A stretch of DNA of 64,000 bases from Coturnix japonica (lineage: Eukaryota; Chordata; Aves; Galliformes; Phasianidae): the NCBI RefSeq assembly GCF_001577835.2, contig NC_029541.1:3343141-3407140 (forward strand), in the 5' to 3' direction. The notes beneath the pieces were generated by a model. It did not search any database, was not told the origin of the DNA, and saw only the letters and a list, made by a program, of their open reading frames with translations. Below, piece by piece: positions 24,064 to 36,852 of this stretch (position 1 is the first letter of the stretch; each line of letters starts with the position of its first letter). The position numbers and the translations under genes are program-made.

Positions 24064-25555
24064 TCATTCGATGTCTATGGCAGCTGGTGTGTTTAATCTG
24101 TGAGAACTGCATCTGGCTTTGGGCTTTTTTCTGCATAGGATGTAAGTCCTTAAAATGAGAAGGTAAGTGGTTTTGAACTTCTTTATCTTGCAAGCGTAGA
24201 CAATGGGGTTCATGGCAGAATTAGCGTGAGATAACAAGATTCCCAAGAAGATCCAAGGTTTCGGAATCTTAGATCCAGGGTAAAAGTAGGAAACGCAGTT
24301 CATGATGGACAGAGGCAACCAGGACACCGCAAACAGGAAGAGAACAAGTGCCAGAGATTTGGCTTTCTTGAACTCCTTCCCATAGAACGTTCCCACCCCT
24401 CTCCCATTGGTGGCTCCTTGGCTTAGCTTTGTCCTGATGATGTAAAATACTGCGACATAGAGAGCACACATGATGCTCAGAGGGATGAGAGTCCATGTGA
24501 AGAAGGAAAAATACACCATGTAATCCATCCTTATCACGGAGGTAAATTCACACATGTGGTAATGGGTGCTTTGATTGTTCCATCCAAACATTGGGGTTAA
24601 TCCCACCAGCAGGGACAGAAACCAGCACAGCCCCAGCGCCCACCAAATCCTTCTCTCTGTAGAGATGATTTTATATCTGTTAAGGAAGAAAACCGAGTTC
24701 ACATTGAACAGAAGTGTTTGAAATACTTGGGGATGATTTCAGTAACTCGTGTTCAAAAACTTGAGGTTTATAATGACAAACTGGAGCACCAACTTGGGGG
24801 GGGGGAAGAAAAACCTTATTCTGTTATAAGCCATAATAGGGGGAGGAAAACCTTATTCTGTTATAAGCCATAACTCTTCACTAACAGTCATAGAAAGTGA
24901 ACTATGTTTAACTTCCCTTCTTTGTGGTTGGCTGCTGTTTTATTTCTTGTTTCATTCTGATCTCAATGCTCCTTTTGCCTGGATAATACTTGTATTTCCA
25001 CAAGGTATAGGTCTTCTCCCCACAAAAATATGTCCATTTATGCCTGCAGTTTTGCTCTCTGTATGTCTTTCCATTCAAACACAGAAAGGGAAAGCCTTCA
25101 TAAATCCTTATTATTTTCAGCCAGCAGTCAAAGAGAACGTATTTAAAAGATTATCCTCAGAAACCCAAAGAAATCTGTAGTACAGCACAACAACCCATCA
25201 GCCAAAGAACAGAACTGTGTGCTCACCTGATGGGCATCTTCACACGCAGGTAGCGGTCGATGGCGATGGCCAGCAAGGAAAGGATGGAGGCTTGGGTGAA
25301 GACCACCATGAGGCAGCAGAGGAAAAGGCAGAAATGGAACGGGATGCTGACCTGCAGGCTGACCAACACAGCCAGCGGGATGACAAAAACCCCCACCGCG
25401 ATATCAGCCAGCGCCAGGGAGGCAATGAAGTACATGGTGGTGTTGTGGAAGGCTGCGTTCAGCTTCACTGCCCAGACCACTGGGATGTTCCCCAGGGCTG
25501 CAAGCAGAGCCACCAGGCACTCAGCACCAATGTAGATCCCATCTGTGCTGCCCAT
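24064..25555 (-). CDS. ADORA3: Adenosine A3 receptor
   Basis: Two exons, 25555-25227 and 24676-24064, total 942 bases (313 aa; human 318). The single intron falls right after the [10 protein letters not shown] segment, as in all adenosine receptors. A class A GPCR fold is complete: GN in TM1, LALADIAVG in TM2, DRY at the end of TM3, FAVSWLPLS in TM6, NPIVY in TM7, and a Cys after helix 8 for palmitoylation. Ligand-pocket positions are present: Phe in ECL2 (CEFTSV), Asn in TM6 (SIMNC) and His in TM7 (LSHANS). A3 is chosen over A1 by [35 protein letters not shown] and KTTYLLIL. It couples to Gi and lowers cAMP. The ATG at 25555 has G at -3 and +4. An in-frame ATG at 25627 would add 24 residues including an NTS glycosylation site, but its context is weaker. 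Confidence 0.94.
24803..24873. repeat. 37-bp direct duplication in ADORA3 intron
   Basis: CCTTATTCTGTTATAAGCCA occurs at 24814 and again at 24851, with similar flanks. It is preceded by a run of G. It looks like a recent tandem duplication. Confidence 0.85.
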
Positions 25556-25639
25556 CACTTGGCTGGTGTTGAAGGGCACATCGGTGGGGCTGCTGCTGGC
25601 TGGCCATGAGCTGCCCTGTGGGTACATGGGCACCGGTGG

Positions 25640-28600
25640 TCCCTGTGGAAGCCGCAGTGCTGCTGTGGGCTGTCTGGGTGCCTCCCTGGCGTGTGAACAT
25701 CCTCCAGAATTTCACATCCTCAACGCTCAGCAGTCAATCAGCTGTTGTCCTTCCACAGGCTGCTGATGTCTCAGCGTTCATTCCTCCTTCTGGACACGTC
25801 TGAAGCTCCCTGCAACCCTTTGGAAGGTCTGTGGCTAAGTTCTTCGGAAAGATGTTTTAAAGTGGAAAAAGGAGGGAAAAAAGCAGGAAAAACTCTCCTT
25901 ACCAGCAACCCAAAACCAAATGTGACCAGTAGAAGGAAGCTGATAAGGCAGCTTTAGAAGTGAGAGACCTATACCCAGAACTGTCTGTACACTGCTGCCT
26001 CTATCAATGCAGATAATCGTTCTGTGGTCATTGTAGGAAATGATGCAGCTCATAGGGTGATTTGCTGCATTCCTGACCATAGTGACAGTGATGTTTTCAA
26101 GTAGGAGCCCATAGGGCCACCGACCCCAACCTCATTGTTGGCCCGCCCCAGGGTGGTGGGTGCCAAAAGGCCAGGGCTGGGTCATGGAATATAGAACAAG
26201 CACCAGGCAGAACAGGGCTGTGCATGTAGAAAGCACCACCTCCAGCCACAGCATCCCTATCCCTGGCAGAGCAGGGGAAGTGAAACTGGCAGGAGGCAGA
26301 GCTAGAAATAAAGGAGACTTCTTCATTTTCTTCTGTGAAATGGGCTGGCCAAGGCTGATTCATTGAAATATATAAGTACTGCGTGCTCCCCGAATGGAAG
26401 CTGTGTTGTTGCCATTACACCTGGGCGTGCTGGACAGGAGGCTCCTGCAGATGTTGTGGAGGAGGAGTGAGACACTGTGCTTCCTTTAGGCACAACATGG
26501 CACATCAGCAATGTGGCACCTTTTGTGTGTGTACAAAGATGTACTGCTATGGCACATCATCCTTCTGCTTGTTGTATTGATGCTGTTGGAGAGTTTGAAC
26601 CCCTTTGCTGCCAAATACAGCATATTGTGTTTCATAAAAGTAGCTGGGATCTGAAGCAGCCTTCCTGCACTGATGAAACTGGCAGCAGGAGGAGCTTTGT
26701 GCAAGAAACATTGGGGTTGGCCGCACAGGATCCCCTCTTTGCTCCCCCCAACACCCTGCAGCAAGATAAGCTCCTGCTGAGCCCTGCAGAACCTCAGCCC
26801 TGGCTTTGCTGCTGCACAGAAAGCAGCTGGAGTAGGTTTTTGAGCCAGCAATCTAAGGCTTTGTTTGAGATTAGGCTTCAGAGGTGTATTTTTAGATCCT
26901 GCTATTTAGCTGGAGCTCCAAGCAGTGCCCAGGGCCCATGCTGGGTGCTGGGATACCTCCGGTTCAGCAGAGCTCAGGGATGGTGCAGTGCGATGGGGTT
27001 AAACTGTGCCTCAGAACCCAGTCCCAGAGCTGGATGGATTTGCCATTTAAAGGCTGCAGTCAGCGCTTGTTTCTTGGATGGCTCCAGCGAAAGGCTTCCA
27101 GCTATTCCCTGAGGACCCTCCTACATCCTGGTGAGATAAGGATCAGGAAGGGAATGGTCTAACTGCAATCTCAGCAGCGGCTCTGAGCACAGATTTGCTT
27201 TTCACATTGGGGGTGGAGAAGAGACTTTATAGAAAAACAAGTATTTCTAAGTGACAATCGCATGCAGGTGGGGGAAAGAACAACTCACGATGATGATCTT
27301 ATCATCTTATCAACACTGCAGGGCAGCCAGCAGCACTGCCCAGGGCTGGACTCAGTCCTGCTGTGCCCCGGAGCACCCTGTGATGCTCACGGTTCTCTTT
27401 CCCTTCTTCTTGGCTGCTTTCCCTTTTCATCAAATGGGATGTAACTCCATGTAACTCCGGGGCTCCATCACCCGGCTGCGGTTCAGTTGCTCTCTGCTCT
27501 TTTAACTGACCGAATTTCACCCTCCCCTTCACCCCTGTCTGGCAGGTTTGGGCCTCGCTGTCCTATAGTGTGGTCTGCCCTTATGTGCAGGTGAATGTTC
27601 TGCAATGGGGAACTGCCTCTAGTGCAAATTGCTTAGAAAATGTGACTCAGCTGTGAGTGGCACTCACAGGTCAATGCAGCAGCGGCACAACTACTTAAGG
27701 GGGGAGGTTACATTTCCCCTGCATGGTTTCTAAGTGCTGTTTTCCTGCCTTTAGCTCTCTAATCAAAGCAAAGCGTTATTTATAGCACGGCCACTTCTTT
27801 CTGGGTAAGCCCAGAGTGGCCCCAATGGCTTAAAAGGATTTACTCCAGACTGACGTGGGTGCAGCAAACAGCAGGGTTGGGTCCTGAGGCCGCAGTGCTG
27901 CACAGGTGGAGTTCAGAACCCATGCTGTGATGGGGCAGGGTTTGTGGCACAGCTGCAGGGCTGCAGGCAGAGCTGTGCCCTACAGGAAGGAAGTGCTGCT
28001 TGCACCTCGTTATTTTTAATTCGCTTCTGTTTGGACCCAGCCCTTTCCATGATGCGTGGCAGGAATCCGAGGCCTCCTTTGTTTCTGTGATGAACTCAGA
28101 AAAAAAATAATGGCTTTCGTTTTTCTTTGCTGCCCATTTGCAGCACAGCACACAGAGCGGATCCCTCGATGGAGCAGAAAGCTCAGCTGTCCCCTTCCCA
28201 CCCACTGCAGCCCTGATTTGTAGGTACATCATTCTCCAGCACTGCCCTCAATGTGCAGCATCCGAGTCCCATAACCGTACATCAGGATTTGCCCATGAAT
28301 TAGGCTGGCGCCAGGGGGATGGCGATGCACTTCTTCTCCAGCAGGAAGGAATATAAACTGAGCGTGCTGCCAGCCAGACAACGGCAGAACATTTGTTACT
28401 GGAGAACGAGATGTAGGGTTCATCCAATGCAGCTGTGCAGCACCTTGGTGAGCTGGATGGTGCACTCAGCAGGGACCCATGGGCACAGCTGCTGTGTTTT
28501 GTGTTGAAGCAGATGGGGGATGCTGAAATGCAGCCGTGGTGCTCCCATCCCTTCGGCTCCTCATTGCTTCCGCTGTGCTCTGTGGGTGTGGGGTGGGTGG

Positions 28601-31490
28601 GATGGAGGTGCTGAGCTCAGCTCTGTTCGCTCTGCAGGCAGGAAACGAGCTCAAGCCGTGCTCACAGAGCTCCATGTGCTCGCTGCAGCCCAGCCAATGC
28701 TTGGCGTCCTCATCCCCTGCTAGTTTCATTTGTGGAGGAAATCCTGTGCCAGGGCAGCCAGAGGCCACCAAACATGCAGACAGAACGTGTGAGGGCAAAC
28801 CATAGCGGTGCAGGCTCCTTGGTTAACCGAGGCAATGATTTTAATAGGTTCTCACAATAGGGAGGCCTCTCTGACACATGGACCACCTCGGTAGTGGGAG
28901 CAGGGGGGCAATGCACTCATCCCCGCATGGAGCTGTGGGCTCCAGACCTCCTGCTTCCACCAGCACTGCAGCACTGACATTGTGCCGGTGCCAGCAGCAG
29001 GAGGCTGGTGCTGTGCTGCCACATGGGGTCACAGTGCAGGTCACCATGCCTGGAGCAGTGCTGGTGACACCTGAAGAACCGCACGGAAGACATTTCTGAG
29101 CAATGAGAGGAGAGATATTAGTCACTCTCTTTCTGCATCAAGCCTGAGTGGAAGAAACCAGTAGGCAAGCCGGGTCATCTGCTTGTGATCAGGGCTCCTG
29201 GTAGAGCAGCACGACGTGACCAAGCACCAGCATGACAACATCCCCTTGCTGCACTGTCTGGGTCCCAGGGGCTGCACCGTGTGCTGGAGTGGCAGCAAGA
29301 CACGTCCCTGCTTCCATAGCACAGAGCTGGCAGTGGGGCCCGAGCCCTGCATGAACCCCACAGCACCCGCAGCAGCAGCGCTGCCTGCAGCCGTCAGCAA
29401 GAACCGAGTGCAGCCCTGCACCACAAACACAGGCGACAGCTGATGGAACAGGCTGATATCTCTGTGGTTTCTGTAACTCTAGCAATCCAGGTGGAGTTTT
29501 CTGATATTACGGGAGCTCCAAGAATTGGCCCCAGTTACCCCATGAGATTGGTAAGTGTGATGGCATCACTTAGTGCACAAACACCAGTGTGTGTCCTGCG
29601 CTGTTCGGGTCACTGCTGAGTGCTGTGCCTGTTAATGCTGAGCAGAGAAGAGCCCTGCAGCCCCACCAGCTCTTTGCAGCGCGGTCACAGCTTGCAGCAG
29701 CAAAGAGCAGCACCATCCGCGAGCACTGACACACAGCACAAGCTGCCTGCAGCTCCATGCTGCCCATCTGCTGAGCTTCCCACATCATCTGCAACTGTTT
29801 GAATCGCTGCTCCTCTCTATTACCAAACACTGGATGGGAGACGGGCTATTTTAAAAGGCATCTGCTGTTATTTATCCAAACACTTTTCCTTCCAAAGGCC
29901 GAGCAGAGGAAAGTGTTGAAAGCCAAAGCCCCCCCCAGATGTTCCTAGGAAGCAGCCAGGCTGCTCTTTAGCTGACGATGTGGGTGTGAGCATGATGAAC
30001 TTCTGATGCTCTCTGTGCTCCTTGGCACAGCTGTGTGCTGGAGGTGAGGTGTGGGGCTCCCATCCTGCCCAGCACCATATAGAGGGGCCATATAGAAGGG
30101 CAAAACCCCAACACAGAACCTCACAGAACACCCAGCCTTGCTTGGGCAGTTTCCATCCCCTGTGCTGTGTGGGATACACGAGGCAGTGCTGTGATTCTAT
30201 CAGCCAGGAATCCAGGCTCGTTACGTGATTGCAAATGGTTTCTGGATCTCATTAAATCAGCAAACGGGCATTAGCTGGATATTTACATCAGCTCAACTTG
30301 TGATAATTCACCCAATTGGGTCCTATTGGAGCTGTAGGGGTCCTTCTGCCTGCAGCTGAGCTGGGAAAGCTCCTTCCTTCTGTTCTAATCCTCATAACCG
30401 GGTCTGCGTTCAACCAGCTTTAATTTCAACCCATTGCAAAGTCTGACTCAGCGACAAATATTATCAGCTTCCATCCAAACCTGCAGAAAACTTGGATGGA
30501 AATCAAGCTTTATCAGAACAGACCTCAACCAAGTGCTTTATTCTGCTGAATCAGGCCCTGGCTGTGCCGGGACCCTCATTGTTTTGCAGCTTCAGATGAC
30601 CTGAAGGAGCTGAGCCATAGAGCTGGGACATCAGAATGGTGCTATTGCTACCTGCAAGCAAAACTGAGCTGCTCCAACCCCGTGCACAGTGCAGTGTTGA
30701 AGCACTGTTTACTTTTGATTACAGCAGAGGACCGGAGTGGGACTTTGAGCCGTGCTGCTGATCGCATGGAGATCACAGAATCATACGGAATGACCCGGGT
30801 TGGAAGGGACCTCAAGGATCATGTAGTTCCAACCCCCCTGCCCAGCAGGGCCACCAAACATACACCTTTACTAGATCATGTTGCCCATGGCCCCGTCCAT
30901 CCTGGCCTTGAACACCTCCAAGGACGGGGCATCCACAACCTCCCTGGGCAGCCTGTTCCAGGGCCTAACCACTCTCCTAGTGAAGAACTTCCCCCTAACA
31001 TCCAACCTAAATCTTCCCTCTTTTAACTTAAAACCATTTCCCCATGTCCTGCTATTGTCAGCCCTTTCCAAGAGTTTAAGGGAAGAGTAAGTTCCCTTCA
31101 GGTATTGAAAGGCTGCAATGAGGTCACCCCGCAACCTTCTCTTCTCCAGGCTGAACAAACCCAACTCCCTCAGCCTGTCCTCATAGGGGAGGTGCTCCAG
31201 CCCCCTGATCATCTTCCTGTCCCTCCTCTGGACCCTTAACAAAATCTCCATGTCTTTCTTGTACTGAAGGCTCCACACCTGGACACAGTACAACAGATGG
31301 CGCCTCACAAGAGCTGCGTGGGATTATGACATAGAATAGCAGAATTCTTTGGGCCCTGCCCAGCACCGAGGGACACACAGAGCTCAGGGCCGCATCCTGC
31401 CTGTCTGATCCACCGCTCACATCCCACCCAGCGCTACTAATGTGGCCCCGATAGTGCAACGTTCGTGGTTGTTATCAGCCCCTACGGGAC
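25640..31490. other. Intergenic region between ADORA3 and RAP1A (divergent)
   Basis: About 5.8 kb containing the ADORA3 5' region on the left and the RAP1A promoter on the right. I see no spliced coding gene; in particular no immunoglobulin exon with a Y-x-C motif that would indicate TMIGD3. A 540-bp CR1 fragment lies near the right end. An AT-rich patch at about 30220-30320 looks unlike its GC-rich surroundings. Confidence 0.6.
30772..31310 (-). mobile_element. CR1 LINE 3' portion with C-terminal part of the ORF2 protein
   Basis: Read on the minus strand, 31308-30871 stays open and encodes the end of a CR1 reverse-transcriptase protein: [60 protein letters not shown] and [20 protein letters not shown]. 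The element then ends in the short CR1 3'UTR, with a terminal TTCTGTGATC at about 30772. The 5' part is missing, the usual CR1 truncation. The open frame over 145 codons suggests a rather young copy. Confidence 0.92.
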
Positions 31491-31870
31491 GTTCCACCTC
31501 CCTGAACTCCTCCGGGCCGCCCCTCTGGTCCCCGCCCGCCCCTCTTGGCCCCTCCCCGGGCCGCGGCCGGCGCTGAGGGCGGAGCGGAGCGGAACGGCGC
31601 CGCGTACAGCGGCCGAACGCCGAGCGGAGCGGAGGGTGAGCGGGGGAAGGGAGAGAGCGGAGTGGGGTCGGGAGGTGGGCGGCTCCGGGTGTTCAGCTGC
31701 ACCGGGACGGCGGTGGGGACGGGGACCGGGGTTGGAACGGAGCGAGTTGGGAGCCCGGGCCGCGGGGAGGGCCGAGGCCGAGGCGGTGTCAACAGCGGCG
31801 CTTCCCGGCCCGGCCGTCAGCGCTTCCTGCCCGCTCCGCAGCCGGGTTGTGCCGGGGGGAATTCCTGCCT
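31490..31870 (+). promoter_or_regulatory. RAP1A: RAP1A CpG-island promoter
   Basis: A sharply bounded GC- and CpG-rich stretch with GC-box-like GGGCGG sequences and repeated CGGAGCGGAGC units at 31584-31635. There is no TATA box. It lies upstream of the RAP1A coding exons in the same orientation with no other gene between, so I assign it to RAP1A. Confidence 0.75.
31580..31635 (+). other. RAP1A: Probable RAP1A non-coding first exon
   Basis: The GGAGC-rich segment ends in GGAGG followed by donor GTGAGC at 31636. No other donor of similar quality lies in the CpG island, and RAP1A is known to have non-coding 5' exons. The 5' border is approximate. Confidence 0.5.
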
Positions 31871-33483
31871 CGCTGTTCCTGTTCCGAACCGAGCTCCAAG
31901 GGCCCCTCTACGGCTTTATAACAGCGTTCTATCAGCTGTTGTTTCATCTGCAAGCGTTTGTCATCGTGTCTGTTGGTTCTGTACTTGGTTGGACCTGATT
32001 GGGTTCGCTCTGTGCCGCTCTAATGCCCCCCCCTGTGTTAGTGGGGTGCTGGAAGTAGGGATGTGTTTCATTTTGGGGTTACTGAGGCCATAAGTGTGAA
32101 TGGAGGCACAGCATTGAGTCCATGGAGCTGTCAGCGTTGGGGCAGTTCTTGTAACTCACATCAGTGACGTTGGCTGCTGTGTCCGAATGGTGCTCTGACA
32201 TCACACCATATTGCTATGGCCGCTTCCCTACGCCAGAGTGCTCACATCGTGCTGCTATGGGAAAGATTAATGTTAAAACATGCAAATATTGAAGGGTCCA
32301 TTCATCCAAAGAAACACCTTTTGATGCCCAAAGGCCCAGCTGTGTGTTCCCATGGAGGTGATGATGCTGGTATAGGGATGGCACTCCCTGACATCAATAG
32401 GTTCTGTATGTGGAGTGTTCACCCCATTAACCCTCGTGTTCCATGGCCCCAGGGACGAGCTGAGCCCTGGGAAGGCCGCAGGGTAAGGAGCTTTGTGAAG
32501 ATTTTGAGCTTTGCCAACCAGGGACTGAACTGCTCCGTGTCGTGCTCTGACACACTAATGCTTTTATTTGGAGTTTCCAAACCAGCTTTTAACCGGGATG
32601 GTTTGTATTTGAAACCATAAACTGAGCTTCGTTTTGTGTCCATCCCATCTGCACTTAGTCTGAGCGTGGCTGCATGGCAGTTCTGCATGATCAGCTCGGA
32701 TGGAGGCATGAGTTTAAAACTGGGTCAGGTTTGGGTTGTGTTTCAGCCCTGATCAGGTTTTGGGGTTTTTTTTTGTCTCCTTTATTTTGAATGGTGAAAA
32801 CGTTGGTGGCTGTGGGCTCAGAGCAGCCGGGATCACTGTGTGCTGAGCTCTGCAGCACTTATTGATTCCCCTCTTGCACAGATTAAAGGCTGCCGTGTTT
32901 GCTCTGTAGCAGCATTAACGATTCAGCTGTGATTGTGTGTGTGCGTTCACAATGTCAGTAAGTTACTCTCAGCTCACTGTTATTCTCTTCTTCTTTCTTT
33001 AGTGGAAACGTTTCTTGTTTTTATGGGACCAGGGGTTGTTTAGCAGGGCTGTAATGAAAGCAACTTCTTACAAACGTCATCAAGTTCAGTCTCTTTTGCT
33101 TCATGAAAACAGGAAGGAACTTGGAAGGTTGGATTCATTTCAGTGCGTGCAAGTGATAAATGTAATTGCTTAGTCCAATAGGAGAGAGACCTTTTCTATG
33201 AGTCAGGAGCCTGGTCGGTACCATCTGTGTCTCCATCACTCAATGGGGAAAGAAAGTCCCCATCTATTAAATGAAGAGCTGCAGAAGGAAAGCCTTGGCC
33301 GTGCTTCCTAAAGGCCACAGTGCAATGCAGATGATGCTCAGAGCAGCACAGCAGGCAGTGCACCTGATTGCAGGTGAGACCGAAAGCATCAGTGTTATCT
33401 CTGCCTGCACTGCAATAGCCACAGTGCTCCACCACAACACTGTGCTGCTTCTCAATGCAGAGCAGCAGAATTGCCCAATGAGG

Positions 33484-33627
33484 CTGTGGATGCCCCATCC
33501 TTAGAGGCTTTCAAGGCTGGATGTGGCTCTGGGCAGCCTGGTTGGTGACCCTGCACATAGCAGGGGGTTGGAACTGGATGAACACTGTGGGCCTTTTCAA
33601 CCCAGGCCATTCTATGATCCTATGAGA
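33484..33627 (+). repeat. CR1 LINE 3' end
   Basis: Contains GAGGCTTTCAAGGCTGGATG, GGCTCTGGGCAGCCTGG, GCAGGGGGTTGGAACTGGAT and CCATTCTATGATCCTATGAG, the ordered hallmarks of a CR1 tail with its terminal octamer repeats. Same subfamily as the copies at 42.9 and 61.1 kb. Confidence 0.9.
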
Positions 33628-34968
33628 GATGAGTGTGGATAGGAGTGCAGGCGGCGTTTTGATCTCTGCTCTGCTGCAGGCAGCCCAGCAGGTCCTGGGT
33701 GTTAGGAAATACCGGCTGTACCTGAACAGGCACTGCCTCGCAGCTGTGGTGGCCTCACCTGAGCCTGGCTGAGGGTGCAAGTGGAACTCTTTGGATTGAG
33801 AAACGCCAACCAAAGCAGAGCTCGGTGTGTTTTGCTGTTTGTTTGTTTGCCTCTGATGAGCAAAGCCCTTTGTATGGGGGGAGCTCTGAGCCTGCGTGGG
33901 GTTGGTGATGTTACTGGGCACGCTTAGGGGCTGCTGGTGGGGCCTGGCTTTCCTCCCCCCTTTCCTTTTGTTTAGCTGAAAATATGGGCGCCAGGCAGTG
34001 GCTGTGTGCTGGGCAGGTGCTCTGAGTCACCACTAGCTGTTATTTATTTTCAATATTGATAAGATGGAAAAGGGTTTAAGTCCATCTAGGCAATGAAATG
34101 AGAGGTCTGAGTGCATCTGCAGCCGTAGCTATATTGTGGCTGAAGCAGATTTGAGGCTCTCTTGGAGTGTTTGGACCGATGGCTTCAATCCCAGGGGTGA
34201 GGGGAACCGAACATCACCCCAAACACATCCATTGGAAATAGACCCTTAACGTGGAGCATTCCAGGCATGTGGGAAGAGCAGTCGGGCTGGATGTATTGGT
34301 TGCACTGCCTTTTTATGTTGCTTTTCATGTCATATCCTTTCCTCCAATGCAAATAAACTTGAAGTTGCAGGGAGGGGCTGCTGGGAAGTGGAAAAAACTT
34401 TCATTACAGACAGCTGACATGCAGGATAATATCTTTTTATGTGCCACCTACCGCATGATAGCTTGGAGTAAATCATAGGTCACTGGGTAAGGTTATTTCT
34501 GGTGCAGCTGTTTTACGCAAGCTGGCCCATTCCAGCACACCCTTCCCAGGCTGGCACTGGGCTGAAGAGCAGAGATCTGAAGGGGTTTATGGCATAAAGG
34601 CAGGTGATAGGGAAGTTAACGTGGCCAGATGTTGGTTTGTAACGCTAATTGTAGATGAAAATAACGTCAAGATTAAAGCTGGAGACTGAAGCCGTTCCCA
34701 GCAGCCTTCCTGATGAAATATTCATGTATTTAGGGCTTTTAACTCATCTGATTACGTATAATAATACTGTAATCGGTGCGACTTGCTGGCTTTGGATCTG
34801 TTGGTGAATGTGATCGTAGGCACACGGATCACTAGAAGCTGCATAGATCAGAACACGGCTTTCTCAGGCATCTCCTTTGCAATGATCAAACAGCTGTTTG
34901 AATGCCCCGGGGTCCTTAGTGCCTTCTCCTCCATTCTGCAATCTCAGCACCCTGCAGGCATTGGAGCA

Positions 34969-34999
34969 CACAGTGCAGTGCAATGCAGTGCAGTGCAGT
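34969..34999. repeat. GTGCA microsatellite
   Basis: Five to six tandem copies of GTGCA with one A/G variant unit. Confidence 0.85.
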
Positions 35000-36748
35000 G
35001 CTGGGGACCATGAATTGCAGCTCAGCAAAACCCGGTCTGCAGAACGGTGAGGCTGAAACTTCATTCTCTTTAATTGACGTTTTCATGCTGAGTTGATACA
35101 AAGTGCATCTGGACAGGGAAAAGGTTTAATAAACCCAACTAATATTGCTGCGTGGCTTTTGAAACCAGCAGCATCCCTGCTTTGGTATATGGGTGATTTT
35201 GTATGAGCTCAAGAAAGAAAATGAGTTGCATGTGGGGGTCGGCTTTGCTGAGAAAGGTGTCCTGAGCAAGATGGAAAGTACAGAAATCACAGATCATGGC
35301 AATTAATATTCAGATGAAGTGTGGGACGTTCTAAGGTCTGGATCAGAGTACAGAACTGACTGTCTCCAGGCCATATGCTTCATGAATTTACGCATTAACG
35401 CATTCGTTTCCCTGTTGCCTTATGTCTTTTCATTGCACAGAGGTGTGCAGAGACAGGAGCAGCCTGATGCCCTCCTGCTGCAGCCCAGCACTGCAGCACA
35501 GCTCCTTCCCTCTGCTCAGACCCACAGAAGAGCATCCCTGCTTTTGGAGCAGGAGTTTGGCTGCCCGGACTGTTGGTTTTCATTTCATTGTATAAGAATC
35601 TATTTTGGTTGCCATCCCCCATAATGGGGTAAAACTGAAGTGGCTCGTATAGAAGCTCTTTAACCCATCAGAGCAATGTCCTTTAGGGAGGAACGTCACG
35701 TCACTCTTATTTTCCATGCAGGAAATTCCGGGAGGAACTGCTGCAGTTGTTTTGCCCTTTCAAGCCTTGCAGACTCAGGAGGATTTAACACTATGAGCAT
35801 TGCTGTGCAGCTCTCAGCTCCGGGCTCTGATGCCTTCAGGTGCCAACACTGAGCTGCTGACAGCGTTCTGCATCTTCCTGCTCCTAAAAGCTTTGCATAG
35901 AAGAGAATTTCTCCCTGTTCTGCCCCCCCCCCAGGCTCCAGGATGCAGCATTACAGGACTGAGTTAATACTGAAGGATTCAGAGCTGTATGGGAAAGCCT
36001 CGTTTTAATACAAATAATAATACCAATGGCACCTTTTCCTGTATTGGAGTTAATTCAGTGCATCCAACTTGCTGCTCTCGGCATTCCCGCTGAGCCAGAA
36101 AATTCGCCATGGAAGGTTTCAAGAGGTGCTTTCCTGCACGGTGCTGATAAAACACATTAACACCAATTGGGTGCTCATTACAGCCTGGTGTGGCACATCA
36201 GCTGCCAATCAGCGTGGCACTAATTGGCCCCGTGCTGGGTGGGCATGGCTTCAATACCCCTTGGGCACAGTGCTGTACTTTGGACAGGAGGAAGGCAATG
36301 GTTTGCATCTATCTGCCCAATATTGCTGCCCAAATGAAATAATTCCTTATAGTAGAAGCTGAAGTGATGGTGACAGCCGGGCTACCTCGTGGCTCTTAGT
36401 TACTCTTAATTGCATAAACCAGGAAGAACATGGTTAAGGATGTTGCCAGGCTACTATCAGCACAACAAATTCTTCTTCCTGAGTAGAATATGGTCAGGGT
36501 TTTGCACCGATGGAGCCTCCCAGCTTTGGGCTGGGATTTAATTGGCATTAAAAAGGTCAGAGTGTTTGTTTGGGGTTTGTTTTTCCTGCTGGAGAAAATG
36601 GGGGGGGAAAAAAAGCAATTCACAAAGTGGTGGATGTGGGGGGACAGCAGATGGGAAGAAACCCTATGAGCTGGTTCTGTATGCAGTGGCCTTTTGTGTT
36701 GATGGGTTCTACTGGTGGGGAAGGGCAAAAAGATGGATTATTTTTGTA

Positions 36749-36852
36749 GAATCATAGAATAGCCTGAGTTGCAAAGGACCTCAGTGATCATCTGGTTCCA
36801 ACTCCCTGCTCCTCAAGCAGTCCTTCATTGAACTGCTTTTCAGCACGGGACT
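36749..36852 (-). repeat. CR1 LINE 3' end
   Basis: Starts with AGAATCATAGAATAGCCTGA, the reverse complement of the CR1 terminal octamers, followed by GGACCTCAGTGATCATCTGG and TTCCAACTCCCTGCTC. Short and moderately diverged. Confidence 0.85.

Noticed and set aside
25700-31000. TMIGD3-like immunoglobulin exons near ADORA3.
   Set aside because: I searched both strands for a Y-x-C strand with a matching W and found none.
30871-31308. 145-codon frame as a host gene.
   Set aside because: It is the C-terminal part of a CR1 LINE ORF2 protein.
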